From Priestia filamentosa (GTDB lineage Bacteria > Bacillota > Bacilli > Bacillales > Bacillaceae_H), in contig NZ_FXAJ01000002.1 of the NCBI RefSeq assembly GCF_900177535.1, forward strand, positions 620,001 through 684,000: DNA of 64,000 nt, read 5' to 3'. The translations under genes were made by a program, and so were the position numbers. Numbering within the stretch: the stretch's first letter is position 1; every line of letters begins with the position of its first letter. The notes beneath the pieces are model-generated. The model was not told the origin of the DNA. It searched no databases and saw only the letters and a program-made list of their open reading frames with translations. Shown piece by piece: positions 33,883-44,619 of this stretch.

Positions 33883-33900
33883 CATGTAAATAGTTACATG
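33883..33900. promoter_or_regulatory. PadR operator
   Basis: CATGTAAATAGTTACATG contains ATGT-N8-ACAT, the established PadR target, placed just downstream of the -10. Confidence 0.75.
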
Positions 33901-33938
33901 ATTTCTTCTTGCTTAGAAGAAGAAGGGGGAAAACTATT

Positions 33939-34394
33939 ATGAATAAGCCGTCATTGAAAAAAGTGGCTTCTGCAGAAATTGAAGTTGCCGCACCAATGGT
34001 TGTTGGCCACACAAGGCTTGGAAGACGACAGTTTATTCCAATCAAAGGTGGGAAAATAGCCGGAGAAATAAATGGCAACATTATAGACGGTGGAGCCGAC
34101 TCGCAAATCATTCGTGCTAACGGACGAACAGATTTATCTGCTCGTTACGTTATCGAAACGAACGATGATGAACTTATTTATATCGAAAACAATGGTATAC
34201 GCCAAGTGAGCGAGCGTTTTAGAGATCGTGCCTCAAAAGGGGAAATTATTGATCCTGAGCACGTTTATTTCCGCACGGTCCCGACGTTTGAAACAAGCAG
34301 TGAGAAATACGAATGGCTTGAAAATTCCCTGTTTGTTGGAGCGGCTCTTCGTACAGACACAAAGGTAGTATTAGATATTTACAAGGTACTTTAA
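33939..34394 (+). CDS. DUF3237 family protein
   Basis: 151 residues (start [44 protein letters not shown]), a beta-barrel-type DUF3237 domain. The family has no firm function. First gene behind the PadR-controlled promoter, 19 bases before padC, which ties it to phenolic-compound stress. GGGGGAAAACTATT precedes the ATG. Confidence 0.8.
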   Translation: MNKPSLKKVASAEIEVAAPMVVGHTRLGRRQFIPIKGGKIAGEINGNIIDGGADSQIIRANGRTDLSARYVIETNDDELIYIENNGIRQVSERFRDRASKGEIIDPEHVYFRTVPTFETSSEKYEWLENSLFVGAALRTDTKVVLDIYKVL

Positions 34395-34413
34395 TCAAGA
34401 AGGAGAGAGAAAC

Positions 34414-34902
34414 ATGGAAAACTTTATTGGAAATCACATGATTTATACGTATGAAAACGGTTGGGAATATGAAATGTATATTAAGAATGATCATACAATT
34501 GATTATCGTATTCATAGCGGAATGGTTGGCGGACGATGGGTACGTGATCAAGAAGTTGATATTGTAAAATTGACAAAAGGCGTTTATAAAGTATCATGGA
34601 CAGAGCCAACAGGAACAGATGTATCCCTGAACTTTATGCCTGAAGAAAAACGCATGCACGGCATTATTTTCTTCCCAAAATGGGTACATGAACATCCAGA
34701 GATTACGGTTTGTTACCAAAACGATCACCTTGATTTAATGAAAGAGTCAAGAGAAAAATATGAAACATATCCAAAATATGTTGTACCTGAATTTGCAGAC
34801 ATTACGTATCTTAAAAACGTTGGAAAAGATAACGAAAGCATCATTTCAAAAGCTCCATATGAAGGTATGACAGATGACATTCGTGCTGGAAAACTTCAAT
34901 AA
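34414..34902 (+). CDS. padC: phenolic acid decarboxylase
   Basis: 162 residues, complete length for PadC, which turns p-coumaric and ferulic acid into 4-vinyl phenols, removing toxic plant acids. The sequence [43 protein letters not shown] and [27 protein letters not shown] contains the conserved active-site Tyr, Arg and Glu region. AAGGAGAGA precedes the ATG. Confidence 0.95.
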   Translation: MENFIGNHMIYTYENGWEYEMYIKNDHTIDYRIHSGMVGGRWVRDQEVDIVKLTKGVYKVSWTEPTGTDVSLNFMPEEKRMHGIIFFPKWVHEHPEITVCYQNDHLDLMKESREKYETYPKYVVPEFADITYLKNVGKDNESIISKAPYEGMTDDIRAGKLQ

Positions 34903-34905
34903 GCA

Positions 34906-34940
34906 TAAAAAAAGCCAAGTACATATACTTGGCTTTTTTT
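34906..34940 (+). terminator. terminator of padC
   Basis: AAAAAAGCCAAGT / ACTTGGCTTTTTTT hairpin. Confidence 0.9.
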
Positions 34941-35044
34941 AGTGTATTTTATTTTCAGAATAGTTTTATTATAATGAGAGGAGAAAAACTGCAGAATTTG
35001 TCATCTTTTTTGTGCAAACTCTAAAAGAGAAAAGAGGGATGTTC

Positions 35045-35305
35045 ATGAAAGTTGTTCAGTTTGAAGTCTGGAGAGAACGAAGAAAGAGGCGCCGCCGGAT
35101 AAAAACTGCGGAAATCGGAGTCATTTTTCTTCTTTTATTGGCCGAGCTCTTGCTTGTATGGAACGGAGATTTTATGATGCATGAGGCATTTGAAAGAGGA
35201 AACGCACTTTATTATACCCTTATTCTTCTTTCGCCTTTTTGTCCCATTTTGCTGCTTTTTCTATTTTTAAGAGTTTTTAAACAAAAAGAGAGACGTTTAT
35301 CGTGA
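35045..35305 (+). CDS. small membrane protein of unknown function
   Basis: 86 residues with a very basic start (WRERRKRRRRIK) and two helices (AEIGVIFLLLLAELLLVWNG and LILLSPFCPILLLFLFLRVF). I pick the ATG of MKVVQF, six bases after GAGGG; another ATG lies two codons upstream. Orientation by positive charges puts both ends inside. Confidence 0.55.
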   Translation: MKVVQFEVWRERRKRRRRIKTAEIGVIFLLLLAELLLVWNGDFMMHEAFERGNALYYTLILLSPFCPILLLFLFLRVFKQKERRLS

Positions 35306-35330
35306 AAATGATCCATGTTATCCAAAAACG

Positions 35331-35363
35331 AAAAAAGCCCTAACTAAAAATCAGGGCTTTTTT
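35331..35363. terminator. bidirectional terminator
   Basis: AAAAAAGCCCT / AGGGCTTTTTT between the small gene and lctP. Confidence 0.85.
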
Positions 35364-35366
35364 GTA

Positions 35367-36992
35367 TTATATACCAAGCAATGAAAGAACATATGTCCAA
35401 AAGCTAATAAGTACGAGTAAAAATAAACTATATTTAAGCGTCATTGTAAGCAGTTTAGATTCTTGCCCTGTTTCTTTAACAGCAGCTGTTGCAATCGCAA
35501 TAGACTGTGGTGAAATAAGCTTAGCCATAACGCCTCCGCTCGTATTAGCTGCAAGAAGAAGCGATGAGCTTGTGCCAATTTGAGCGCCTGTTACAACTTG
35601 TAAGTTACCAAATAGCGCATTGTTGCTAACAACAGAGCCTGTAATAAAAACGCCAATCCAGCCTAGCACAGGGGAAAGAAGAGGAAAGATGTCACCTGTT
35701 TTAGCTAGCGCAAGACCAATAGAAGAAGAAAGCCCAGCAAAATTGGCAAGGTTTGCAAAGCCCATAATCAAGCAGATTGTCACAATCGGAAGCCAGAGCT
35801 CTTTTACAGTTTCACCAAGTCCTTCCCACGTTCTTGTCCCATTCATATTACGACTTAAAAGAGCTGTTAACAATACGGCAATAAAGATAGCTGTACCTGT
35901 CGCCGCTAAAATATCAAATTTGAATATAGCATCAAGCGGCATTTTTTCGGCTGAGATAGGCGGGATTTTCATAACCGCTCCATCTAAGCTAGGAATGTGA
36001 ATCATCAGCGTTGTTTTCGCCAGAGAACCACCTTCTACAAAAAGAGCTTTAAAAGCAGGTAAACTCCATAGCATAATCATGATTGTTAAAATATAAAAAG
36101 GTGACCATGCAAGTACAATATCTTTAAATGAAAAATGAGGGTGTGTACTGATACTTTCTTCTTTGTTCTCTCGATAAATATGTTTTGGCTGCCATTTTCG
36201 AAGGAAAAGGGCTAGAGCTGCCATGCTGAGAAGAGCAGGAATGATGTCGGCAAGTTCTGGACCTAAAATGAACATTGTTAATGTTTGGAAAATTGTAAAA
36301 ACTAAACTTACAACAAGAAGTGCTGGAAGCGTTTCTTTAATTCCTCTCCACTTATCTAAGATGAAGACAAGTAAAAAGGGAATAATAAAAGAAATGAAAG
36401 GGAGAATGAATATAAGCGTATGTGATAAGTCCAATGTTTTTAAAGTTCCCATTTGTGCTCCTACGATAACAGGAATGCCAATAGCTCCAAATGCTCCAGA
36501 AGCAGCATTTGCAATTAAACAAAGCATAGCAGCTTTTAACGGACGAAAGCCAAGTTCCGTGAGCAGAGCTGCACAAATAGCAATTGGAACGCCAAAGCCT
36601 GCTGCTCCTTCTAAAAAGGCGTTAAAGCTAAATCCGATTAATAGCACTTGCAGGCGTTGATCTCGTGAAATGTTAGCAATACTGCCTCGTATAACCGCGA
36701 ATTTTCCAGACTTCACAGCAATTTTATATAACCAAACAGCCATAATAATGATGTAGCCAATTGGCCATAATCCGTTCGCGATGCCTTGTACAATCGCTGC
36801 TAATGCCTTTGTGATTGGCATATGAAAGCCAATCACAGAAACGCAAGCACTAATAAGTAAGGTAAGAAGGGCGGCTATGACACCCTTCATTTTAAATAAG
36901 GTGAGTGAGATCAAAAAGAATAGTACAGGTAGAGTTGCAAGTAGTGCTGATAAATAAACATTACCTAAAGGATTATAGTTTTGAACCCACAT
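35367..36992 (-). CDS. lctP: L-lactate permease
   Basis: A 541-residue LctP/LldP-family permease with about 13 helices. Motifs include [54 protein letters not shown] and [37 protein letters not shown] near the C-terminus. It carries lactate with protons, probably for export or uptake. Follows ldh by 23 bases in one operon, so lactate made by LDH and its transport are controlled together. Confidence 0.95.
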   Translation of the reverse strand: MWVQNYNPLGNVYLSALLATLPVLFFLISLTLFKMKGVIAALLTLLISACVSVIGFHMPITKALAAIVQGIANGLWPIGYIIIMAVWLYKIAVKSGKFAVIRGSIANISRDQRLQVLLIGFSFNAFLEGAAGFGVPIAICAALLTELGFRPLKAAMLCLIANAASGAFGAIGIPVIVGAQMGTLKTLDLSHTLIFILPFISFIIPFLLVFILDKWRGIKETLPALLVVSLVFTIFQTLTMFILGPELADIIPALLSMAALALFLRKWQPKHIYRENKEESISTHPHFSFKDIVLAWSPFYILTIMIMLWSLPAFKALFVEGGSLAKTTLMIHIPSLDGAVMKIPPISAEKMPLDAIFKFDILAATGTAIFIAVLLTALLSRNMNGTRTWEGLGETVKELWLPIVTICLIMGFANLANFAGLSSSIGLALAKTGDIFPLLSPVLGWIGVFITGSVVSNNALFGNLQVVTGAQIGTSSSLLLAANTSGGVMAKLISPQSIAIATAAVKETGQESKLLTMTLKYSLFLLVLISFWTYVLSLLGI

Positions 36993-37015
36993 GATGACTC
37001 ACTCTTTCTTTTACG

Positions 37016-38034
<1,019 letters not shown>

Positions 38035-38038
38035 TTAA

Positions 38039-38067
38039 ATCATACATCATATTTTTATAAGTGACAA
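38039..38067 (-). promoter_or_regulatory. promoter of ldh-lctP
   Basis: Minus strand TTGTCA (38062-38067), 17 bases, TATGAT (38039-38044), flanked by Rex boxes on both sides. Confidence 0.65.
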
Positions 38068-38095
38068 CAAATAAATTCCAATTATCTTGTCTATT

Positions 38096-38113
38096 TTGTG
38101 AAAAATATCACAA
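38096..38113. promoter_or_regulatory. Rex operator 2
   Basis: TTGTGAAAAATATCACAA, matching TTGTGA-N6-TCACAA, upstream of the ldh -35. Two sites about 79 bases apart allow looping. Confidence 0.8.
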
Positions 38114-38264
38114 ATCGAACTTATTAAAAATATAGCAAAGAATAATATTATATTTTCCTCGAAAAACCAAAAAACAAACATCAATCAGTTTAAAGAGACG
38201 AATAATCTGATGAAAAGAACAATAATTCAAAAAAACTATGTTCTAAAAGATATTATATAAAAAA

Positions 38265-38284
38265 CTCAAAGAAAATTCTTTGAG
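38265..38284 (-). terminator. terminator of the LysE-family gene
   Basis: CTCAAAG / CTTTGAG stem-loop next to an A-rich tract, just past the exporter stop. The 38114-38264 gap has no gene. Confidence 0.5.
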
Positions 38285-38290
38285 CAAAAA

Positions 38291-38905
38291 TTAACGACTA
38301 GAAAACAATAAACCAATACCAAGCAATCCAAAAACGGTTCCTTTTGTATATTTTAAAACATGCTGAAAGCGTAAGCTTTGAATAAACTTTTGGCCAAGTT
38401 TAGAAGCAAAAAAAGCAATGATGCTAAAAATGATTAACGTTTCGATAATAAAAATAAAACCAAATAAAAGCATTTGTAAATTCACATGTTCAAGCTCTGG
38501 ACGTACAAATTGAGGAAGAAACGTCAAGAAAAATAGGGCACATTTCGGATTCGATAAATTCATAATCATGCCTTTTCGAAAATAGTGTCCTTGTTTTTTA
38601 TGGGGAAGCACCACTGAGGGATTCTTTTCTCGAAAAGCTTGAAAAGCTAAATAGAGAAGATAAATGACCCCAACGATTTTTAAAATGTTAAAAGCAAGCA
38701 GCGAGCTTGCGAAAACAACGGAAAGACCAAAAGAAGCAAGCAGCGTATGAAACACTGTTCCTGTAATAGATCCTGCAACAGTTTGTAGCCCTGCTTTTTG
38801 TCCAGAAGATATGCTTTGGGTAAGAACAAAAAGCATATCCTGGCCAGGGATAAGGACAACCGTGACGGATACAAGTAGATAAGGTAGAAGCCATGTAAGT
38901 TCCAT
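38291..38905 (-). CDS. LysE/RhtB family amino-acid exporter
   Basis: 204 residues, six helices. Starts with the family signature LPYLLVSVTVVLIPGQDMLFVLTQSISSGQKAGLQTVAGSITG, and the GxNPK-like stretch SNPKCALFFLTFLPQFV is present. Exports amino acids such as homoserine or threonine. Single gene; no regulator adjacent. Confidence 0.85.
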   Translation of the reverse strand: MELTWLLPYLLVSVTVVLIPGQDMLFVLTQSISSGQKAGLQTVAGSITGTVFHTLLASFGLSVVFASSLLAFNILKIVGVIYLLYLAFQAFREKNPSVVLPHKKQGHYFRKGMIMNLSNPKCALFFLTFLPQFVRPELEHVNLQMLLFGFIFIIETLIIFSIIAFFASKLGQKFIQSLRFQHVLKYTKGTVFGLLGIGLLFSSR

Positions 38906-39108
38906 ATTTCCCCTCTTTTCTTTTTATTCAACTTTTTTATTCTAATTTCTTTCGACAATCTTCTCAAGAGTGTCAGATAGTGAATTAATATAGCAGTCTG
39001 GTGAAGGATTGAAGAGAACTTCGTCACGTATTGTTTTATATAAAAGAGCAAGCATGATAAAATGAAAAAATAACCATAAAATAAGAAGTGAAAGTAGAGG
39101 ATACAGCG

Positions 39109-39216
39109 ATGAAAAGAGAACCATCTTTTGCAACAGGCTGCTTTTATGGAGTCCTGATGTCGATTCCACTTTGGTTAATCATTTTATGGGGCGTAAAAAA
39201 ATGGATTCTATCATAA
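39109..39216 (+). CDS. possible 35-residue membrane peptide
   Basis: The frame starts MKREPSFATGCFYGVLMSIP, has one helix (VLMSIPLWLIILWGV) and a Lys-Lys-Trp end. AGAGGATACAGCG precedes the ATG and a strong terminator follows, which supports a real small gene. Unknown family. Confidence 0.5.
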   Translation: MKREPSFATGCFYGVLMSIPLWLIILWGVKKWILS

Positions 39217-39239
39217 ACATCAATATAGAATGCTCATAG

Positions 39240-39276
39240 AGAATCCTGCTTCTTGTTTTATAGCAGGATTCTTTTT
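39240..39276 (+). terminator. rho-independent terminator
   Basis: AGAATCCTGCT / AGCAGGATTCTTTTT hairpin. Confidence 0.85.
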
Positions 39277-39330
39277 AGTAAGAAAAGGGAAGAAGTTAAA
39301 GAAAATATAGGTTGAAGGGTGTATAACAGG

Positions 39331-40128
39331 ATGGGATCAATCATAAAAAGACGCAATATTATTAAATTTACGAATGGAAAGACAATAAACATAGAAGATT
39401 CTGTTGCTACAGAATTTCCAGTGACAATCAAGGTAAATAAAAAAGAATTTGTGACAATGGTATGCACACCTCAATATATAGAGGATATGGTAATTGGCTA
39501 TTTAGCCTCTGAACGAGTGATTCAGTCCTATAAAGATATTAAGAATTTATGGCTGCAAGAAAAAGAAGGATTTGTTCATGTTGAAATTGAAAACCTTCAT
39601 ACATATTATGAAACCTTTCAAAACAAGCGCTATATTACATCATGTTGTGGAGGAAGCCGGCAAGGTTTTGTTTTTACAACGGATGCGCTTGCAGCTAAGA
39701 AGATAAATTCCAATCATGTAAGCGTTACCCCTGAGGAATGTATTTACTTTATGAATAAGCTCCAAAACAGTGCAGATACGTTCAAACATACTGGAGGTGT
39801 TCACAGTGCCGCTCTTTATGACCGAAATGGTTTCTCTCTAGAAAGAATGGATATTGGAAGGCACAATGCCCTAGATAAAATCTACGGGTATTGCTTAAAG
39901 AATAACCTTGATTTACATGGGAAAGTTGTGGCTTTTAGCGGGCGAATTTCTTCTGAAATTTTGCTTAAAGCAAATAAGATAGGCTGTGAGGTTTTACTAT
40001 CTAAATCTGCTCCAACCGAGCTAGCGCTAGAACTTGCAGAACAGCTTGGGATGACAACTGTCGGCTTCATTCGAGGAGATGGTTTTAATGTTTATACAGG
40101 AAGCAAACGCATTATTTTCCCTACCTAA
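39331..40128 (+). CDS. fdhD: FdhD sulfurtransferase for formate dehydrogenase
   Basis: 265 residues (a GTG 12 bases earlier is an alternative). FdhD passes sulfur to the molybdenum cofactor of formate dehydrogenase. Seen are the Cys pair in YITSCCGGSRQGFVF (the family has a C-x2-C-type loop here), HTGGVHSAALYDR and ERMDIGRHNALDKIYGY. It lies 156 bases before the formate dehydrogenase gene, in the same direction. Confidence 0.9.
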   Translation: MGSIIKRRNIIKFTNGKTINIEDSVATEFPVTIKVNKKEFVTMVCTPQYIEDMVIGYLASERVIQSYKDIKNLWLQEKEGFVHVEIENLHTYYETFQNKRYITSCCGGSRQGFVFTTDALAAKKINSNHVSVTPEECIYFMNKLQNSADTFKHTGGVHSAALYDRNGFSLERMDIGRHNALDKIYGYCLKNNLDLHGKVVAFSGRISSEILLKANKIGCEVLLSKSAPTELALELAEQLGMTTVGFIRGDGFNVYTGSKRIIFPT

Positions 40129-40284
40129 AAAGAGATCTTTTCTAGATATGGATAGCGGGGCAAAGCCTATTATAATTTGAGATAAAAAAATGGGAAACAG
40201 TATAATAAGAACTCCAATAGTTCAGTAAGTGAATTATTTTTCGGAAAAAGGAGAAGTGAAGTTTAAGAGAAAAGGGGAGAAAAG

Positions 40285-43251
40285 ATGGAAAAGACGGTGG
40301 CAGTTACAATTAATGGGGAAGAACATAACATTCAACAAGGGACAAGGCTCTTAGATTATTTACTAGCTCAAAATATCCCTCATCCTCACGTTTGCTATTC
40401 TGAAACGTTAGGTCCCATTCAAACATGTGATACATGTATGTGTGAAATTAGCGGCGATATTATGCGAGCTTGTTCTACTGAAGTCCAAGAAGGAATGGAG
40501 ATTTTAACCTCATCTGAACGTGCTCAATCTTCTCAGAAAGAAGCGATGGATCGCCTGTTGGAAAATCATTTATTATACTGCACAGTTTGTGATAACAATA
40601 ATGGAAATTGCCGTGTACATAATACAGCAGAACAGCTTGAGATTGAACATCAAACACGTCCATTTCGTGAAAAAGGATACGAAAAGGATTATTCTCATCC
40701 TTTTTACCGCTATGATCCAGATCAGTGCATTTTATGCGGGAGATGTGTAGAAGTTTGCCAGGACGTTCAAGTAAACGAAACGCTTACCATTGACTGGGAA
40801 CGTAAAATGCCACGTGTTCTGTGGGACAACGGAAAAAGTATTAACGAGTCTTCCTGTGTATCCTGTGGTCAATGTGTCACTGTTTGTCCATGTAATGCCC
40901 TAATGGAAAAATCGATGATTGGAGAAGCTGGATTTTTAACAGGAATGTCAGAAAAGATATTAAATCCAATGATTGATCTTGTGAAAGAAGTTGAGCCCGA
41001 TTACAAGACTATTTTTGCCCTATCAGAAGTAGAAGCAGCAGCCCGAGAAAAACGAACAAAGAAAACCAAAACAGTATGCACTTTCTGTGGTGTTGGCTGT
41101 TCATTTGAAGTATGGACAAAAGGCCGAGAAATCTTAAAGATTGAACCAACCGAACAGGCGCCTGTTAACAGTATTTCAACCTGTATTAAAGGAAAATTCG
41201 GCTGGGATTTTGTAAATAGCGATGAACGGCTAACAACGCCTCTCATCCGAAAAGGCGATCAGTTCGTTCAAGCATCTTGGAATGAAGCTCTTACACTCAT
41301 TGGAGAAAAGTTCGGGTTTATAAAAGAAAAGTATGGTGGAGATGCTCTTGGATTTGTAAGCTCTTCTAAAACGACAAATGAAGAAGCCTATTTAATGCAG
41401 AAGCTTGCTCGTCAAGTTTTTGAAACAAATAACGTTGACAACTGTTCCCGCTACTGTCAATCTCCTGCCACAAATGGATTGCTTGCAACTGTTGGCTATG
41501 GAGGAGATTCTGGCACCATTCAAGACATTGAGAATGCTGGTCTTGTGATCACTATCGGTGCAAATCCAACAGAAGGACATCCTGTATTAGCAACTCGTGT
41601 CAAAAGCGCTCGTAAACTTCGCGGCCAAAAGCTCATTGTAGCTGACCTTAGAAAACACGAATTAGCAGAACGCTCAGATTTATTTCTTCGCCCGAAACAA
41701 GGAACAGACTATGTATGGTTAACGGCTCTTGCAAAATATATGATTGACAAAGGCTGGCATGATGAAAAATTCATCCGCGAGCGTATTGACAATTATGAGG
41801 AATATGTAGAGCTCTTAGACAAATATACACTTGATTATGCCTCAGAAGTGACAGGTCTCTCTATAGAAACCCTTCACAATACAGCAAAAATGATTTATGA
41901 AGCGGACGGAACCTGTATTCTTTGGGGAATGGGCGTGACGCAAAATATTGCAGGATCCCATACGTCAGGAGCAATTGTGAACCTTCTGCTTGTAACGGGT
42001 AATTTTGGACGAACAGGAACAGGTGCTTATCCGCTTCGAGGTCACAATAATGTACAAGGGTCCTGTGATATGGGTGCACTCCCACAGTCGCTTCCTGGAA
42101 ATGAACCACTTACAAATGATGAAGCAAGACAAAGGTTTGAAGAGGCTTACGGAGTGTCTATTTCAAAAGAAAGCGGCTTAACGAACATAAACATGTTAGT
42201 AGGAGCGCAAGCAGGAAGTTTAAAAGGCATTTATTTAGTAGGAGAAGATATGGCCTTAGTTGATGCAAATGCGGAGCATGTTCAGGATGCACTGAGTAAT
42301 CTAGATTTTTTCGTTGTGCAAGATTTATTTTTCACAAAAACCGCTCAGTTTGCAGATGTGATTTTACCAGCTTCACCCTCCCTTGAAAAAGAGGGAACAT
42401 TCACGAATACAGAACGAAGAATCCAACGTCTTTATCAAGCGATCCCACCGTTAGAAGATTCTAAACCAGATTGGTGGATTATTCAAGAGATAGCAAACAG
42501 ATGCGGGGCTCAGTGGAATTATCGCCATCCAAGCGATATTATGGATGAAATTGCTCGCCTTTGCCCAAACTTCGCAGGTGTTTCATATGAGAGATTAGAA
42601 GGATGGAAGAGCCTTGTATGGCCTGTTCAACAAAGTGGAAAAGATGAGCCGCTTCTCTATACAAAACGCTTCAATTTTCCAGATGGAAAAGCGCGTTTCT
42701 CACTCAAAGAATATGTACCGCCACTCCAGTTTCCAAAAGAGTATGACCTAACGTTAAATAACGGCCGGCTGTTAGAACAATTTCACGTTGGCAATATGAC
42801 AAACAAATCAAAAGGCATTCAGTACAAGCTTCCTGAAGTATTTGTAGAAGTTTCTCCACACCTTGCAGCAGAGAGAGGAATAAAGGATGGTTCACTTGTT
42901 CGCCTCCGCTCTCCATATGGGGCAATTAAACTTCATGCTCTTGTCACAGATCGCGTCGAAGGAAACGAACTATATGTACCGATGCACTCTGTTCAGCATG
43001 AAAATGCCGTCAACCTTCTAACAGGAACGGCAGGAGATCTTCAAACCCAAACTCCTGCCTATAAGCAAACAAAAGTAAAGATGGATGTTTTAGCAGAAAA
43101 CGGAGAAAAGCCACTTCCATCTTACAATCACCGTTATGCTCAACGTCATCCTCAGCTTGGGGTTGAAGTTGAACGAAAATGGAAGCGCAATGATTATGAA
43201 CCGATTGCAGATCAAAACCAGCCTATAAGAAAAGAAACAAATGTAAGGTAA
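40285..43251 (+). CDS. formate dehydrogenase, molybdopterin and iron-sulfur subunit (YrhE/YjgC type)
   Basis: A 988-residue enzyme oxidising formate to CO2. Order: a [2Fe-2S] domain (CYSETLGPIQTCDTCMC), a Cys-rich clustered segment (YCTVCDNNNGNCRVH), two [4Fe-4S] ferredoxin motifs (CILCGRCVEVCQ, CVSCGQCVTVCPC), then the molybdopterin domain with CTFCGVGCSFEVW. The molybdenum ligand is expected to be Cys391 (NCSRYCQSPAT), in place of selenocysteine. The next residue is Gln392, where many formate dehydrogenases have His. Followed 12 bases later by DUF1641; cofactor maturation is by the upstream fdhD. Confidence 0.9.
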   Translation: MEKTVAVTINGEEHNIQQGTRLLDYLLAQNIPHPHVCYSETLGPIQTCDTCMCEISGDIMRACSTEVQEGMEILTSSERAQSSQKEAMDRLLENHLLYCTVCDNNNGNCRVHNTAEQLEIEHQTRPFREKGYEKDYSHPFYRYDPDQCILCGRCVEVCQDVQVNETLTIDWERKMPRVLWDNGKSINESSCVSCGQCVTVCPCNALMEKSMIGEAGFLTGMSEKILNPMIDLVKEVEPDYKTIFALSEVEAAAREKRTKKTKTVCTFCGVGCSFEVWTKGREILKIEPTEQAPVNSISTCIKGKFGWDFVNSDERLTTPLIRKGDQFVQASWNEALTLIGEKFGFIKEKYGGDALGFVSSSKTTNEEAYLMQKLARQVFETNNVDNCSRYCQSPATNGLLATVGYGGDSGTIQDIENAGLVITIGANPTEGHPVLATRVKSARKLRGQKLIVADLRKHELAERSDLFLRPKQGTDYVWLTALAKYMIDKGWHDEKFIRERIDNYEEYVELLDKYTLDYASEVTGLSIETLHNTAKMIYEADGTCILWGMGVTQNIAGSHTSGAIVNLLLVTGNFGRTGTGAYPLRGHNNVQGSCDMGALPQSLPGNEPLTNDEARQRFEEAYGVSISKESGLTNINMLVGAQAGSLKGIYLVGEDMALVDANAEHVQDALSNLDFFVVQDLFFTKTAQFADVILPASPSLEKEGTFTNTERRIQRLYQAIPPLEDSKPDWWIIQEIANRCGAQWNYRHPSDIMDEIARLCPNFAGVSYERLEGWKSLVWPVQQSGKDEPLLYTKRFNFPDGKARFSLKEYVPPLQFPKEYDLTLNNGRLLEQFHVGNMTNKSKGIQYKLPEVFVEVSPHLAAERGIKDGSLVRLRSPYGAIKLHALVTDRVEGNELYVPMHSVQHENAVNLLTGTAGDLQTQTPAYKQTKVKMDVLAENGEKPLPSYNHRYAQRHPQLGVEVERKWKRNDYEPIADQNQPIRKETNVR

Positions 43252-43263
43252 GGGGGGAGTATA

Positions 43264-43746
43264 ATGGCGAAACCTATTACAAAAATTGAAAAACTAGTAT
43301 TAACAGAAGAGGAAGAGCAAGAAAGAACTCTTCAAGAAATGCTTCACGAACTTTCTAAAAATGTGGGTGGTGTGAAGGAAACGATGACATTACTTCAAGA
43401 GCTTCATAAGAGTGGAATATTAGGAGCTGTCAATCATCTTGTAGAAGCCAAGGAAGATGTCACGGAAATTGCTGTTGAGCAGATGCTTCGTCCTCCTGTG
43501 ACAAATGCCATTAATAATGCTATGGCAGCAGCAGGAGCGCTAACAGATATTAATCCTCAAACAACAGAAAAGCTTGCAAGCGGGTTTGCCAAAGGATTGC
43601 AAAAGGCGGAAGAAGGATTAAAAGAGGAGAAAAAAATAAGTATGTTTGAACTTGCTCGGTCATTGAAAGATCCAGATGTTAATCGGGCAATTAAATTCTC
43701 TCTCAATTTGTTAAAAGGAGTAGGGGAAGGATTAAATGAGAAATAA
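43264..43746 (+). CDS. DUF1641 protein, formate dehydrogenase partner (YrhD/YjgD type)
   Basis: 160 residues with the helical DUF1641 pattern (MLHELSKNVGGVKETMTLLQELHKSGILGAVNHLVEAKEDVTEIAVEQMLRPPVTNAINNAM). It follows the FDH gene by 12 bases, as YrhD/YjgD do in B. subtilis, and probably stabilises or regulates the enzyme. GGGGGGAG precedes the ATG. Confidence 0.85.
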   Translation: MAKPITKIEKLVLTEEEEQERTLQEMLHELSKNVGGVKETMTLLQELHKSGILGAVNHLVEAKEDVTEIAVEQMLRPPVTNAINNAMAAAGALTDINPQTTEKLASGFAKGLQKAEEGLKEEKKISMFELARSLKDPDVNRAIKFSLNLLKGVGEGLNEK

Positions 43747-43752
43747 AAAATT

Positions 43753-43798
43753 TACAAACAAAAGGATGCTAATTTGTATTAGCATCCTTTTGTTTGTA
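43753..43798 (+). terminator. terminator of the FDH operon
   Basis: A 21-bp palindrome: TACAAACAAAAGGATGCTAAT with its complement around TTGT. Confidence 0.9.
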
Positions 43799-43894
43799 AG
43801 AAAAAAAGTCCTTTTACATAAATATCTTATTTTAAAATGCGAAAATGTGTACTTTTAGCCAAATGTGTTCTAAATACGTTTAGCTCTCTATCTA

Positions 43895-44071
43895 ATGAGG
43901 AATGTGGTAGAGGAAAGGAGCTGGTGGTATGCATTTGAGATATATTCCTCTCATGAAAGTGGTTTTTCAATACATACAAAAGAAAACACCTCGTTGTTAA
44001 CAGAGTACCGGAAACATTTTCTTCCCTCACCGTTCTTTTCAACAAAAAGAACAAACAACTGGAAAATATAG
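43895..44071 (+). CDS. possible 58-residue protein
   Basis: The frame reads MRNVVEERSWWYAFEIYSSH and later FLPSPFFSTKRTNN. A GTG three codons downstream follows GAGG and may be the real start. It competes with a minus-strand frame over the same DNA, and I judge this one more protein-like. No family known. Confidence 0.3.
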   Translation: MRNVVEERSWWYAFEIYSSHESGFSIHTKENTSLLTEYRKHFLPSPFFSTKRTNNWKI

Positions 44072-44211
44072 TATAATAAAATAGGGAGAGAGAAAATAAA
44101 GAGGAGGTGGATTTGAAAGCATGTTGGATATAATTTAACTTATAGGATAGAGAAAAGCTGTTATCTTGGATCCGGCTCTTTTATATCGTTTATGAAAGGA
44201 GAAAGTCACTG

Positions 44212-44517
44212 ATGGATGATAATTTTCTCGCATTTCTTGCAAATCTTCTTCCTTCCACATGGAGTAGAAAACCTCTAACAACAGAAGAGAAAATCAATGA
44301 AAACATAAAAAAACTTCGAAATGTTCCATGGTTTCAATCATTATTCGCTTCCCATATGGACATTTTTATCATGAATGATTATGTTCGATTTTCTATCGGT
44401 TTACAAAATGTAGAGAACTTATTAAAAAATGAGCGAAAACAGAAAATATTTAAAGAAGATTTAGTTCATACTCTACAAAAAATTAGAATGTCACAGCAAC
44501 GGAAGAAAAAACTGTAA
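44212..44517 (+). CDS. hypothetical protein upstream of ABC transporter
   Basis: 101 residues, predicted helical, with LLPSTWSRKPLTTEEKINENIKKLRNVPWFQSLFASH and a Lys-rich end. GAAAGGAG precedes the ATG. It lies about 100 bases before the ABC genes and may be co-transcribed with them. Function unknown. Confidence 0.55.
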   Translation: MDDNFLAFLANLLPSTWSRKPLTTEEKINENIKKLRNVPWFQSLFASHMDIFIMNDYVRFSIGLQNVENLLKNERKQKIFKEDLVHTLQKIRMSQQRKKKL

Positions 44518-44619
44518 TCATCTAAGGATATATCCACTTCTATAATAACACGTTCATCTTTTGGTTCTTGAATACTATGTGCGAAGCGGAAGTGAACATA
44601 AAGAGTAAGGTGCGTGAAT

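Noticed and set aside
35620-36660. Plus-strand frames over the lactate permease
   Set aside because: Reverse reading of a membrane-protein gene; no start site.
43827-44054. 75-residue minus-strand frame after the FDH operon
   Set aside because: It competes with a more protein-like plus-strand frame and lacks a good ribosome site.
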